Positions 38,540-48,357 of a stretch of DNA of 64,000 nucleotides are shown here, in pieces (the first letter of the stretch is position 1; every line of letters begins with the position of its first letter). Position numbers and translations under genes: made by a program. The notes below the pieces were generated by a model. That model saw only the letters and a list, made by a program, of their open reading frames with translations. It did no database searches and was not told the origin of the DNA. The stretch comes from CAYZGU01 sp964478165 (GTDB taxonomy: Bacteria; Poribacteria; WGA-4E; JAJDTR01), in the NCBI GenBank assembly GCA_964478165.1, contig CAYZGU010000039.1:123614-187613 (forward strand), written 5' to 3'.

Positions 38540-39604
38540 ATGACTATAGACTATCATTGGAGGAGAGATTCTGGAGCGCGTATTCAAGGTTCTCGTGGGC
38601 TCGATTTTTTGAAAGTGCAAGCTCCATGCATTGTTCGTCGGCGCACCGGTGGGTTTAGACTATTCTATACTGCGATTGGCCCGGAAAAACCATACCCTAG
38701 TTGTCAAGGTTATATTCTGAGCGCGGTTTCTGACGATGGCGTGACATTCCGTCTCGAACCGGGAATTCGTGTTCTTCCCCAGCCCTCACTGTCCCATATG
38801 AGTCTAAGAGTATTGGCCCCGACCGTTACTGAGTGTGCTGATGGGCTATGGCGTATGTATTTTGAAGCACGTGGTTCGGCAGATGAACCGACGGTCATCT
38901 GTAGCGCAGTTTCCGCAGATATGATACATTGGGAACACGAAGCTGGCATTCGATTAAGGGGCGTCAATGGATTTGGGGGTCCTCGTTATCTTGCGTTACC
39001 AGATGGTCAGGGACGGTTGTATTGCTTTGTCGTAGAACTGAATGAGGATGGGGAACGAATTTCTCAGAGTATCGTCAGCGCCATCACGAAGGATGGGCTC
39101 AGTTTCGAGCTCGAACCAGGATGTCGAATCCAGGACAGACAATCTGAATACGACAATGCAGGCATTACAGCTGCCGAAGTAATTCCGCCAGCGATGGACG
39201 GTGATAGATGGACGGTGATGTTCTCTGTGTGGGAAGATGTGCCAACAGGAACAGCTCTGCCACTGCATCCAAGTAGAGATTCTGATGCAATTAAAAGTGG
39301 ACGGAGCGAGAACTTCGCTGCTGCGTCAATTGCAGCAGACATGGCAGGCTATCGTTCTCGGATTTTTTCCGCCCATTCGAGGGATGGATTGGCTTGGGGG
39401 AAAGCACAGTGCCTGATTGAAGGTGATGGATATGGAAGGGATGGCCTCGATGCTGTTCACGCCGAGGACATGTCAGTTATCCGCCTTGATGAGGGCGGCT
39501 ATCGGATGTATTATGCAGCATGTGACAAGCATGGGAATTGGCGGATTGCGAGTGCCGTTACGCGTGAAACATCACTAGAGAGCGGGTGTTTGTCAGATTC
39601 ATAG
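38540..39604 (+). CDS. Five-bladed beta-propeller glycosidase-like protein (GH43/GH32 fold)
   Basis: 354 residues, no signal peptide. Four repeated blade signatures are visible: ILSAVSDDGVTFRLEPGIRV, ICSAVSADMIHWEHEAGIRL, IVSAITKDGLSFELEPGCRI and IFSAHSRDGLAWGKAQCLIE, each a strand followed by a (D)G-x-x-W/F turn, as in glycoside hydrolase clans with five-bladed propellers. RLFYTA and RMYFEA / RMYYAACD are the strands expected in the first and later blades. Catalytic acids cannot be fixed by eye. Cytoplasmic location suggests action on imported oligosaccharides, or a non-glycosidase role. Confidence 0.72.
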   Translation: MTIDYHWRRDSGARIQGSRGLDFLKVQAPCIVRRRTGGFRLFYTAIGPEKPYPSCQGYILSAVSDDGVTFRLEPGIRVLPQPSLSHMSLRVLAPTVTECADGLWRMYFEARGSADEPTVICSAVSADMIHWEHEAGIRLRGVNGFGGPRYLALPDGQGRLYCFVVELNEDGERISQSIVSAITKDGLSFELEPGCRIQDRQSEYDNAGITAAEVIPPAMDGDRWTVMFSVWEDVPTGTALPLHPSRDSDAIKSGRSENFAAASIAADMAGYRSRIFSAHSRDGLAWGKAQCLIEGDGYGRDGLDAVHAEDMSVIRLDEGGYRMYYAACDKHGNWRIASAVTRETSLESGCLSDS

Positions 39605-39837
39605 GCAGGACCGGCGCGATGTGAAGAACATTAGTATGGTGCCTGCCTCGTACCTGGCTGTGCGTCGGCAGATTTGAAGGCGTATAGCTCGGCGTGGTTC
39701 AGATCGACTCGAAGACGCGCATTCCTACCCTATGATGTGCTCAGATGGTCCTGGCCTTTCTAATGGCTGCGACGTTCGCGGATTCAAAGATTTTCATCAA
39801 TGGTCTCTTCACTTTTGTGCGACCATGAAAGGCCGAT

Positions 39838-40593
39838 ATGAAAGTAATTATCTCTCCTGCTAAGACATTTAGCGACAAAAATGGTCCAGCAGAGGGGCCT
39901 CTCTCTGCTGGATCATTTCCATCGGAAGCGTCCGAATTGATAGGAATACTAAAAGGGTTTTCAACACAGGATCTAACCGCTCTCATGGACATCAGTCCGG
40001 CGCTGGCTGAAGTCAATTTACGGCGTTTCAGAAACTGGGGATTCCCTGTTGTTCAAAACGAGCAAAGACAGGCGATCTTGGCATTTCAAGGGGATGTCTA
40101 CAAAAGTATGCAGGTAGATACGTTTGACGAAGAGGATCTCCGATTCGGGCAAGAAACGATTCGAATATTGTCGGGTCTATACGGTTTGCTGAAGCCCTTG
40201 GACATGATTTCTCCTTATCGCCTCGAGATGGGAACAAAGTTAGCTACACGTAAGGGAAGTAATTTGTACCAGTTTTGGGGTACAAAGATAACTGAAAAGC
40301 TCGGTGGCGAGCTACGAGAGGCCGAAGAACTAGTAAATCTTGCATCGCATGAATATGTCAAAGTCCTAAATTTAGATTCGTTCGATAACGTGATTACGCC
40401 AATCTTTAAGGATGAAAAGAACGGAAAGGTAAAGGTAATATCATTTTATGCAAAAAAAGCTCGCGGTAAGATGTGCAGGTACATTGTTCAAAATAGAATA
40501 AAGGACGTAAATGAATTGAGACACTTTTCGCTAGATGGCTATAAGTTTGAAGCATCGTTATCAAATCCAACTGAGTTTGTTTTTGTAAGATAG
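39838..40593 (+). CDS. yaaA: YaaA family peroxide stress protein
   Basis: A 251-residue member of the YaaA/DUF328 family, close to the usual length (about 255). Diagnostic blocks: MKVIISPAKTF at the start, ALMDISPALAEVN, ILAFQGDVYKSM, ILSGLYGLLKPLDMISPYRLEMGTKL (written here as one motif region, about 115-140), VNLASHEYVKVL and VISFYAKKARGKMCRYIVQN. In E. coli YaaA limits damage by hydrogen peroxide through lowering free iron, and it binds DNA. It stands alone, with 230 bases before and 490 after. Function transferred from the family. Confidence 0.95.
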   Translation: MKVIISPAKTFSDKNGPAEGPLSAGSFPSEASELIGILKGFSTQDLTALMDISPALAEVNLRRFRNWGFPVVQNEQRQAILAFQGDVYKSMQVDTFDEEDLRFGQETIRILSGLYGLLKPLDMISPYRLEMGTKLATRKGSNLYQFWGTKITEKLGGELREAEELVNLASHEYVKVLNLDSFDNVITPIFKDEKNGKVKVISFYAKKARGKMCRYIVQNRIKDVNELRHFSLDGYKFEASLSNPTEFVFVR

Positions 40594-41079
40594 TTTCAGC
40601 CACTTAGTGTTTATCTCTCTAATGTTCAACCTCACAGTTCTGAACTAAAGATTCTGTTGGTTAGCTTATAGCGGAAAACACTGAAACGGGGTTGGAAGCA
40701 CAGTTATTGCTGCAGCGAACTGGCAGAGATTTTAGCGTTAGAGAGATTCCGTCGAGATGTCTAAGGCACTCAGAAAGTTTGATGGACCCAAATGCGCGGC
40801 ACGCGCTAAGACCTTCATGGGACTCAGCAATTGTCTTAGGAAGAACAGGAATGATTTGGTGAGGCAATCGGATCGGTGACGGCTTTCTCTGTCATGTCGA
40901 TGTCAAATCTAATCTAATCCGAAGTTTAATTCCTTTGGCGGAGGGGAGTTGCTTGGGTTTATAGAACGCAGGTCTAGTTCCTGTCTGTACATCGATAATG
41001 TAAAAAACGCGCGTCTGACACCGGGGTTCCGCAAGACTCCAGATGATTAGACAACTCTACTGAATAAGGAGATTAGTGA
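40594..41079. other. Intergenic stretch, no gene seen
   Basis: 486 bases between yaaA and the oxidoreductase gene with no supported open frame and no clear terminator hairpin. AAGGAG lies about ten bases before the next ATG. Confidence 0.45.
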
Positions 41080-42186
41080 ATGAAGACCTATCGAGCCGGG
41101 GTGATTGGAGTGGGTGGTGTGTCCCACTTGCATACTGAAGCCTATGCAGGACTGTCAAATATTGAACTGGTCGCTGCAGCAGACGTTAACGAGGAAGCAT
41201 TATCACGTTTTACAGCGAACTACGGGGTTACAAACATATATGCCGATTATCGAGCCATGTTGGATCGAGAGCATTTGGATATCGTGAGCGTTTCCACCGG
41301 AGCTAATGTGCGCAGAGAGATCGTACTTGGCATCGCTCAAACGCAAGCTGTTAAGGCAATGGTCATTGAAAAGCCAATCTCAATTGATTTGGTACAAGCT
41401 GATGAGATGATTGACGCCTGTGCAAAGGCAAAGATAAGGCTCGCCATAAATCACCAACGCCGATGCGATCCCTTTTTCCGGCGTGCAAAGCGCATGATAG
41501 ATGATGGTGCAATCGGTGAACTTCGGGCCATACATGCTAGTGGGGTTCACGCTGGTTTCGACATGACCAACAACGGAACACATCTATTTGATTCGGTTCG
41601 TATGTTTGGCGGGGATGCCGAATGGGTCTGGGCTTCTGTGACAATGGATGGCCGAGATGTTACAGGTGACGATCTGATATGGGGAGATCGTAAGGTAACC
41701 AGTCAGAATGAGGCCTTGGCGGCTGGGAATCGTGTGAGCGCGGTTTTCTCCTTCAAAAATGGCGTAAGAGCCTTCTTTGAGTCGGGTCGACTCGGTGGAT
41801 ATAGCCTCGAGTTTACTGGAACCCATGGTCGAATTTCCCATTCGCAAAGAGGGCCCGGAAGCCCTTGGCAAATCTGGAAACTAGAGCACTCGCCAGCAGA
41901 GTGGATTCCTATTGATGTTCCGGAAGCAGAGATTGAACCATATCCGGTGGCGACAGAACTTATTCGCTGTCTTGAAGAGGAGGATGAACACGCCTCCAGC
42001 GGCCATCACGGGCGTGCCGTGCTCGAACTCATCATGGCCATCTATGAGTCCCAGATTCAGGGTGGAAAAGTCTCAATACCTCTGGCACGGCGCGAGCACC
42101 CGCTAAAACAGATACAGAGCGGTGAAATTCGCCAGTTGTCCAAGGCTGAGAGTCTTGCATTGGGAGAGCATGGTTTGAAAGGCTAG
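41080..42186 (+). CDS. Gfo/Idh/MocA family NAD(P)-dependent oxidoreductase
   Basis: A 368-residue cytoplasmic enzyme with an N-terminal Rossmann domain (VIGVGGVSHLHTEAY, then AAADVNEEAL) and the family's catalytic/cofactor motif Glu97-Lys98-Pro99 (VIEKPISIDL). The C-terminal alpha/beta domain contains GELRAIHASGVHAGF and THLFDSVRMFGGDAEWVWA, whose His/Asp would orient a sugar or cyclitol. AAGGAG precedes the ATG. A hairpin lies eight bases past the stop. Likely oxidises or epimerises a sugar, inositol or related polyol; exact substrate unknown. Confidence 0.93.
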   Translation: MKTYRAGVIGVGGVSHLHTEAYAGLSNIELVAAADVNEEALSRFTANYGVTNIYADYRAMLDREHLDIVSVSTGANVRREIVLGIAQTQAVKAMVIEKPISIDLVQADEMIDACAKAKIRLAINHQRRCDPFFRRAKRMIDDGAIGELRAIHASGVHAGFDMTNNGTHLFDSVRMFGGDAEWVWASVTMDGRDVTGDDLIWGDRKVTSQNEALAAGNRVSAVFSFKNGVRAFFESGRLGGYSLEFTGTHGRISHSQRGPGSPWQIWKLEHSPAEWIPIDVPEAEIEPYPVATELIRCLEEEDEHASSGHHGRAVLELIMAIYESQIQGGKVSIPLARREHPLKQIQSGEIRQLSKAESLALGEHGLKG

Positions 42187-42194
42187 TGGTCTGT

Positions 42195-42227
42195 GGGTGC
42201 AAATGATAAAGCACGGGATTTGCACCC
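42195..42227. terminator. Perfect 10-bp inverted repeat between convergent genes
   Basis: GGGTGCAAAT at 42195-42204 and ATTTGCACCC at 42218-42227 pair perfectly around a 13-base loop. It sits eight bases past the stop of the oxidoreductase gene and 80 bases from the stop of alr on the other strand, a place where a bidirectional terminator is expected. There is no clear T-run, so termination strength is uncertain. Confidence 0.5.
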
Positions 42228-42306
42228 TGAAAGGTCCCTTTAGTTCCTTACCACCATCTGAGGCACTCTTCGTTTTAGATGTCGGTAGAAACATATGAAA
42301 TCTCCC

Positions 42307-43437
42307 CTACACACAAATTCTTGGCAGCAGGGGATTTATGCGGCTAATGACTTCATAATTAATTGTATCGCTTTTTTTTGCAAGTTCCTCAGTTGTGATA
42401 TGTTCCTTGTCTTGTTCTCCAAGAAGTACAACTTCATCACCTACGGATGTAATTGAAAGGCCCGAGACATTCACCACCACTTGGTTCATGCATATTCGAC
42501 CAACGATGGGACAACGGGTTCCATGAATCAACACGTCGATATTGTTTGATAGCCCACGGACATATCCGTCAGAATAGCCAATTGGCAGCACCGCATGGGT
42601 TTCCTGACTCTGTGTATAATAGGTGCAGCCATAGCTCACAGCTGACCCTTTAGGAACTTGCTTAACTTGCAGGACATGGGTTTTCCAGGTGAGTGCCGGT
42701 TTCAGTGAGAACTTGGGATAACGTTTCTTTATCAATTGCTCACTGTAGTGGGAGGGGTATAACCCGTAAAGGACAATTCCAATGCGACATGCATTTCCGA
42801 GTAGATGTCCGCGCAGAGTGCCGGCTGAGTTATATAGGTGCTGGATAGGTACGGTAATGTCCCGTGTGTTTAATTGAGCCGATAGTTGTTTGAACTTGGC
42901 TTCTTGTTGTTCAGTAAAGTCGCTCGGTTCATCAGCTGCTGCTAGATGCGAAAATAAGCCCTGGATAGCTATGGCGCGTGTTCTGTAAGCGGTATCAATA
43001 AACTTTGATGCCGCCGGTTCGAGAACTCCAAATCGTCCCATGCCCGTGTCGACCTTGATATGGATGCGTGCAATACAATTTGCCTCCGTAGAGACCTCTC
43101 CGACTGTACGCAGCGTTTCTAGGTTGTACACTGAGAATTCGATGTTTGCTTCTACTGCTTCCTTGAGTAGCGTTTTATTCGAAGAATCCACATTACCCAA
43201 GGCTAATACTTTGTGCTCCAATCCATTTTTCCTAAGTTCCAGTCCTTCCTCAAGTGACGCTACTACCATGTAGGTCACGTCGCTGCTTATTGCTTTTGCT
43301 ACGACCAACATACCATGGCCGTATGCATTCGATTTTACTACGGGCATGAGTGTGAAGTCAGCTGGAATGATGGACTTTAACTCATTGAGGTTATGTTTGA
43401 GGGCAGCTTCAGAGATTTCTAGTACGGTCAGTGGCAT
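42307..43437 (-). CDS. alr: Alanine racemase
   Basis: A 376-residue PLP enzyme converting L- to D-alanine for peptidoglycan. PLP-binding Lys35 lies in VVKSNAYGHG. The second catalytic base is Tyr269 in SAVSYGCTYY, close to the Tyr265 of classical enzymes. Also seen: RIHIKVDTGMGRFG, GLFSHLAAADEP, LPIGYSDGYVRGLS and RICMNQVVVNVS. Complete length and catalytic pair imply a functional housekeeping enzyme and that the cell makes a wall. It is convergent with the Gfo/Idh/MocA gene and stands alone on its strand. Confidence 0.96.
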   Translation of the reverse strand: MPLTVLEISEAALKHNLNELKSIIPADFTLMPVVKSNAYGHGMLVVAKAISSDVTYMVVASLEEGLELRKNGLEHKVLALGNVDSSNKTLLKEAVEANIEFSVYNLETLRTVGEVSTEANCIARIHIKVDTGMGRFGVLEPAASKFIDTAYRTRAIAIQGLFSHLAAADEPSDFTEQQEAKFKQLSAQLNTRDITVPIQHLYNSAGTLRGHLLGNACRIGIVLYGLYPSHYSEQLIKKRYPKFSLKPALTWKTHVLQVKQVPKGSAVSYGCTYYTQSQETHAVLPIGYSDGYVRGLSNNIDVLIHGTRCPIVGRICMNQVVVNVSGLSITSVGDEVVLLGEQDKEHITTEELAKKSDTINYEVISRINPLLPRICV

Positions 43438-43941
43438 AGAATTTTACTATAGGTTAGGTTGGCTACAAAATGTTGAAGAGGGTAGATTGCAAATGGACGT
43501 GAAATAACGTCTATATGTATAGCGCTAGGCGCGGTCCGCAGAAAGTTTGAACACGTGTGGTCCGGACTTCTCCATGGATTGTCTCGGAGAGTCAGTGTAA
43601 ACCTGTTACTCTCCACCAAAACGCATCCTCCGCGTCGGTGTGAATCGCATTTTGCCAGGAATGTAAATATGTCTTCGGTTGTTAACATGCCTTAACGTCT
43701 GCATCGACAGTAGTTGAAACTCGTAGTTATAGTCTGGAGGTTGGGAATTCTTCGTCCGAGGCGGCATGTACCTGAGTCGCCGGAAGGACAGGTGCAAGGC
43801 CGGGCAGCTTTGTCGAGTCATATAAGTCCTGACGTTTGCAGAAAATCTGTCAATCAAAATTCCCACGAGCCACACATGAGGTCCTGAGAAACAAGATAGC
43901 GATAGTAGAGAGTGGGTGCTTAATTAGGGGGATTCTTGGTG
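43438..43941. other. Intergenic stretch, no gene seen
   Basis: 504 bases between alr and the propeller operon on the minus strand. Frames of 86-89 codons here overlap each other and have no recognisable motif or ribosome-binding site. Promoter of alr expected near 43440-43520, but no clear hexamers. Confidence 0.4.
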
Positions 43942-45339
43942 TTAGTGAATCTGGAAGCTAAATAGCTTTGCGTTGCGAAGTGTAAATCTCAAACGGATTT
44001 GTTCGCTCCGCATACTATCGAAATCCAGATGCTCTGTCCATTGCACTCGAATATTTGTACCGGTTTTCCCAATTGGTACACTATGAGCCTGTACGTTACC
44101 TTCTATATCCAGAATCTGAGTGCGAACGAATCCTCCGTTCCAAATATCGGCCGTTATAGCAACCATTCCACTGTCCAGAGTTAAGGCGTTTGTTGTTATG
44201 AGTGCCTCAGTTTCGACGGACGTGGGTTCGTAACCTGCCCAACCGTCTGGTCGAAGCGTAGCAAGTGCGAGGTATCCTTTGCGCCAGGTGAAAAAATGCC
44301 AATCGCTCGCGCCATAATAGATTTGGATTTCGTCGTTAAAAGAAACGGGAGCAGACGGGAAAATCGTTCCCCAGTCATATGGCATTTCTCCATAACGCTG
44401 TGGTGCTGCTGGAGTGTTTTCAATCAGGGGTGTGCCTTCCTGTATTCGGTGCCAAGTTATTGTGTCAGGGCTCCATGCCAACTCGACATGCTGTGTTACG
44501 TCGTGCCTGGAATCCTGTGGGTGGACCATCATTCCCACTAGTCCGACGTAAATTCCGCTTGTCGGGAACACGAGAAGATCGTGAATCTGTCTCCGCGAAC
44601 TTGGGCTTCGTAGAACTAGCTTGTCCTCTGTCCAATGCACAAAATCCGGCGATTCGGTGCGTGTTACTACACGTAAATCGTCTTCGTGTTGGCGGACAAA
44701 TCCGACGTACCTGTTTTGTTCCGGTACCCAGAAGGCGCTAGGATGAGTTCCGTGTGCTTCAATTTCCGGAATCGGAATTTCCTCGCTCCAATGCAAACCG
44801 TCAGCGGAAAACGCTACTGCCATGTGCGGATGTCCACAGTGGAGAAGTTTATAGCGTTTAGCTGAATCGATTTCACGTGTGTCTTTGAAAACAACCGGGC
44901 CATGAATCTGTCGCATAAGAATGTTATTCTCTTTGTTTCCATCAAACTTGACAATACCAAGATCGGGCTTCTTCCAATCGATTCCATTATCGGAATATGC
45001 ATAGCAGAGAGCTCCTTCACGGTGATTGGGCTTAATGTTCATGTAGTGAGGGTGTCGATAGGGGTTCCGTTCTGCTATAGGGATGGAAGTTGTCTGTTCG
45101 TCGATGATTAGTGGATTGTACCAGCACTTGTATTGTTTTTCTTCTTTATCATAAATTACGTTGGCGTACAGATTGTCGAAACGCGGTTCCCACGGTTTAT
45201 CTTCTCCAAAAAGCGGGTTCTGCGGGCATTTTTGCACTTTTCCCACCGTGAGTTGTGCTCCAATGCTTTCGGCAATAATGCCAGAATCAAGAAGAAGGTG
45301 ATTCGCTTCTTTGAGTGCCGCGATTGATTTGCCACGCAT
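43942..45339 (-). CDS. Five-bladed beta-propeller glycosidase-like protein (GH32/GH43 fold), copy 1
   Basis: 465 residues, no signal peptide. Propeller repeats: YAYSDNGIDWKKPDLGIVKF, VAFSADGLHWSEEIPIPE, VTRTESPDFVHWTEDKLVLR and LAWSPDTITWHRIQEGTPL, then a beta-sandwich C-terminus ending in RLRFTLRNAKLFSFQIH. This resembles proteins annotated as glycosyl hydrolase family 32 N-terminal-like. It lies 43 bases after a paralogue and downstream of a sulfatase gene on the same strand, so the three form a probable operon acting on a sulfated or decorated saccharide (inference). Catalytic residues not identified. Confidence 0.8.
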   Translation of the reverse strand: MRGKSIAALKEANHLLLDSGIIAESIGAQLTVGKVQKCPQNPLFGEDKPWEPRFDNLYANVIYDKEEKQYKCWYNPLIIDEQTTSIPIAERNPYRHPHYMNIKPNHREGALCYAYSDNGIDWKKPDLGIVKFDGNKENNILMRQIHGPVVFKDTREIDSAKRYKLLHCGHPHMAVAFSADGLHWSEEIPIPEIEAHGTHPSAFWVPEQNRYVGFVRQHEDDLRVVTRTESPDFVHWTEDKLVLRSPSSRRQIHDLLVFPTSGIYVGLVGMMVHPQDSRHDVTQHVELAWSPDTITWHRIQEGTPLIENTPAAPQRYGEMPYDWGTIFPSAPVSFNDEIQIYYGASDWHFFTWRKGYLALATLRPDGWAGYEPTSVETEALITTNALTLDSGMVAITADIWNGGFVRTQILDIEGNVQAHSVPIGKTGTNIRVQWTEHLDFDSMRSEQIRLRFTLRNAKLFSFQIH

Positions 45340-45382
45340 GTAAGTTTTGTCTCCTATGGCCTACTTCTCTTCCGCACAGTCC

Positions 45383-46918
45383 TTACGGTTCAACGCGCAA
45401 GCTGAATAGTTTCCCCTGTCGCAGAGTGAAGCGCAGCCGGAACGGCTGTTGCGCATTGTTCAAGTCTTTTTGTCTCCAACGAAGGGGATGGCGGAGGTAA
45501 TCCCCTCTAATTGGCACGAAATCATTCGCCGCGAAGCCTGGTTGAACAAGGCCAGACTGAGATAGGACTTCGACAGTGAGATCGCCCTCGGTAACATCGA
45601 CATTGACTTTGAGTTGACCGTTCTCTATCCGGAGCGGAACGGTTTCGACCACACCAACGTTTGCCTTTGCATCCAGAGAAACGAAACCATCTAATCGCCA
45701 ACTCGCTCTTCCGATAGACATTACTTTGTCCGTTAGCAACCTGCCATGCGTGGTCGTACAACCAGTATAATACCAATGTATCGCATCATCCTCGACTAGA
45801 GGTTCCTTGGCGGTGAAAAGAATCATTCCTGCATCGAACGCACCCTTCTCTCCGCGTGAAATGATTGGTGAACGATCTTCGAAGAGCGTCCAATTTTGGC
45901 CGTCTCGGCTGTAGACGAGTTGTGCTTCGATTGGGCCGTCAACTGCCGCCTGGCCTGGTGCGGTACTAGTAATGTCTTCTGTGACGTACAAAACGCCCAA
46001 AATGCCCACGTAGATGCTACCATATCGAAATCCAGACATGTTGTGAAATTCGGCCCTAATTGCGTTATGTCGTACTTGACCGAACATATCATCTTCCTCG
46101 TTTGGTTCGAGGATGGACTTCATCTTCGACCAGGTGCCTTGCAAGCTCTTGCTTTGACTGTACTCGATATGGCGTGGTTCAGTGCCCCTTTTGACTAGCA
46201 TATAGGCCCTGTAAATATCTCTCTTTTTGTCGTATATTATATTGGTGGGGCCCTCGTTTGCCCGCTCAAGTACCGGATGCTTTAATTCGGTGTCACTCCA
46301 GTGGATACCGTCTGCAGACGTAATTAAGAAGATGTTTCGGTAGCGACGACAAAATCCGATTGCTTGGTAACGTTTTTGAGGGTCATGTGTCGTACTGTTA
46401 AGAAAAACACTTGCACCATGTAGATCCCAAACGATGTTGTTGTTTTCGCTGTCGTCAAATTGGAACACTCCGAGGTCTGGTTTTCTCCAATTCAATCCGT
46501 TATCGCTCTCCGCGTAGCAAAGTAGATCCCCCATGTCACTGCCGGCGAAATAGCGTCCGTCCTCATCCATTCTGCGACCACTGTATTTGGTTGTGTTTCC
46601 AGCTCCTGTGCGCGGGACGTAGAGTGCTGGAATTCGGTGTCCGTGGTTCGGATCCATTCGAGTCATATACCACATGCGGTACTTCTTCAAAAATTTATCG
46701 TGTAACACGGTTCCTAGAAGAAAAACCCTTTTTGTCCGATTAAATCCACCATACTCCCAGGGCCTACCCGGTTCCGGAGCTAGCACAGGACTAGTGACTT
46801 TCGTGGCAGGATGAGGAACACGGGTAACGTCACGCTTCAGCGCAATGAGCATGTCATCAATGAACAGTTCTGTGCCGTAGCTGAGTTCGTAGACGTCCTT
46901 ATTTGACTCCTGTGCCAT
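45383..46918 (-). CDS. Five-bladed beta-propeller glycosidase-like protein, copy 2
   Basis: The start chosen is the ATG nine bases after GGAG, giving 511 residues; an in-frame ATG five codons upstream lacks a site. It has the same plan as the downstream neighbour: YAESDNGLNWRKPDLGVFQF, LITSADGIHWSDTELKHPVL, YSRDGQNWTLFEDRSPI, and the shared ending RLRFTLRQGKLFSLRVEP. No signal peptide. It sits between the sulfatase (about 90 bases upstream) and the second copy (43 bases downstream). The pair probably arose by duplication, with different substrate preferences possible. Confidence 0.8.
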   Translation of the reverse strand: MAQESNKDVYELSYGTELFIDDMLIALKRDVTRVPHPATKVTSPVLAPEPGRPWEYGGFNRTKRVFLLGTVLHDKFLKKYRMWYMTRMDPNHGHRIPALYVPRTGAGNTTKYSGRRMDEDGRYFAGSDMGDLLCYAESDNGLNWRKPDLGVFQFDDSENNNIVWDLHGASVFLNSTTHDPQKRYQAIGFCRRYRNIFLITSADGIHWSDTELKHPVLERANEGPTNIIYDKKRDIYRAYMLVKRGTEPRHIEYSQSKSLQGTWSKMKSILEPNEEDDMFGQVRHNAIRAEFHNMSGFRYGSIYVGILGVLYVTEDITSTAPGQAAVDGPIEAQLVYSRDGQNWTLFEDRSPIISRGEKGAFDAGMILFTAKEPLVEDDAIHWYYTGCTTTHGRLLTDKVMSIGRASWRLDGFVSLDAKANVGVVETVPLRIENGQLKVNVDVTEGDLTVEVLSQSGLVQPGFAANDFVPIRGDYLRHPLRWRQKDLNNAQQPFRLRFTLRQGKLFSLRVEP

Positions 46919-47007
46919 GTCTGGTTTCTCCATGATGCGGCAGATAATATGTCGCAGGTGCTTCCATGAGCAATTAACGTTGATTAGCCGTGTCGGAAGA
47001 GAGGAAA

Positions 47008-48357
47008 TTATCCCAAGAATGCATCGGCTTTGGCACGCAATTCTTTCAGATGATGAGCGTAACTCGCTTCATCGATTAGGTTGGATGTTTCAGTCGGATC
47101 GACGGCCAAATCGAAAAGCTGTTCTGGCCAATCTTTACCCTCAAAACGGAAGTACTTTAAATTGTTCTTTTTGACCATGACTGAGGGACCGTGTTGATGG
47201 GTGTGAAGTTCGCAGTAAGCTTCACTAGACCACTCGTGCTTCTGTCCTTGCATCAGAGGTACCAACGAATGGCCATCTAGTCCTTCAGGCGTTGGCACGT
47301 TTGTGATATCACAGAGAGTTGGGAACAAATCGACCAACGAGACATTTTCTCTAACAATTTTGCTGCCGTTTGGAAAACCTTCTGGGCACGATATGAAGAA
47401 CGGCACCCGCGCCGATGCCTCAAAATACTGTTGCTTTTCCCAAAGCCCTTTTTGTCCTAACATCTCTCCATGATCGCTGAAAAAAACGACCACAAAGTCG
47501 TCCATCACGTTTAATTCTTCGAGTTTGTCAATTACGCGGGCGTACTGCCTATCTACGGACTCGATCATTCCGTAGTATGCCGCTGAGGCCCGATGCGCCT
47601 CCCGGTAGGTAACATCCTGTCCGATTTGTACCTTGAAGAAATCGTCACAGTCGAACTTCCTCGGGAGATCCTCAACGTAAGGCTCCACGCGGCGCATGTA
47701 GTAGTTGAACAAGTCCTCTGGGCATTGATAAGGATAATGCGGGCACCACAAGCTTACTGCGAGGAGCAGTGGACTATTCCCAGGCCTATCGTAAGGTTCG
47801 CCCACAAAGTATTCATCCAGAAACATTAGGGCACCGTCAACAGAGTAGTTATCGTGCTGCGCCCAGTAGCCCTTCCCAACGCGGGCGTTTCGTATTTCCT
47901 TAGCCGTGGACCATTTACCTGTACCAGGTTCAGGGAACAGCTTTGCGCCATGAACGGAATTGTGTGCAGACTCATAACCATTTCGTCCGCGAATGTCGCG
48001 ACCGATGCGCTCATGCCAACCGTGCATTTGGTCGGGGCCTACAAAGTGCATCTTTCCCGCACCAACGGTGCGGTAGCCGAAGCGCGACAAATGTCCGGGG
48101 ATTGTCGTCACTTCGCTCGGCAATTCGTCATTGTTTTCGAGTGCTCCGGTATTGTGAGGATAACGGCCGGAGAGAAAGCTTTGTCGGGCCGGTACGCAGA
48201 TGGGTGATGGGGTATAAGCGTTACGAAAATAGGTGCCTTGACCTGCGAGACGGTCTAGGGTTGGCATGCGAATATGCTGATCTCCTTCGATCGTCATGAC
48301 GTCAGGACGGTGTTCATCATCGATAAGGAGGAGTATATGAGGTTTTTTCTCAGGCAT
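47008..48357 (-). CDS. Sulfatase (type I, formylglycine-dependent)
   Basis: A 449-residue hydrolase of sulfate esters. The N-terminus PHILLLIDDEHRPD carries the metal-binding Asp pair (Asp13/Asp14). The sulfatase signature ICVPARQSFLSGRYP places Cys54 in a C-x-P-x-R context for conversion to formylglycine. GAGKMHFVGPDQMHGWHE and VVVFFSDHGEMLGQKGLWEK supply further metal and sulfate ligands. No signal peptide is apparent, so it may act in the cytoplasm, unusual for polysaccharide sulfatases. First gene of the apparent operon with the two propeller proteins. No formylglycine-generating or anaerobic maturase gene in the window. Confidence 0.94.
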   Translation of the reverse strand: MPEKKPHILLLIDDEHRPDVMTIEGDQHIRMPTLDRLAGQGTYFRNAYTPSPICVPARQSFLSGRYPHNTGALENNDELPSEVTTIPGHLSRFGYRTVGAGKMHFVGPDQMHGWHERIGRDIRGRNGYESAHNSVHGAKLFPEPGTGKWSTAKEIRNARVGKGYWAQHDNYSVDGALMFLDEYFVGEPYDRPGNSPLLLAVSLWCPHYPYQCPEDLFNYYMRRVEPYVEDLPRKFDCDDFFKVQIGQDVTYREAHRASAAYYGMIESVDRQYARVIDKLEELNVMDDFVVVFFSDHGEMLGQKGLWEKQQYFEASARVPFFISCPEGFPNGSKIVRENVSLVDLFPTLCDITNVPTPEGLDGHSLVPLMQGQKHEWSSEAYCELHTHQHGPSVMVKKNNLKYFRFEGKDWPEQLFDLAVDPTETSNLIDEASYAHHLKELRAKADAFLG

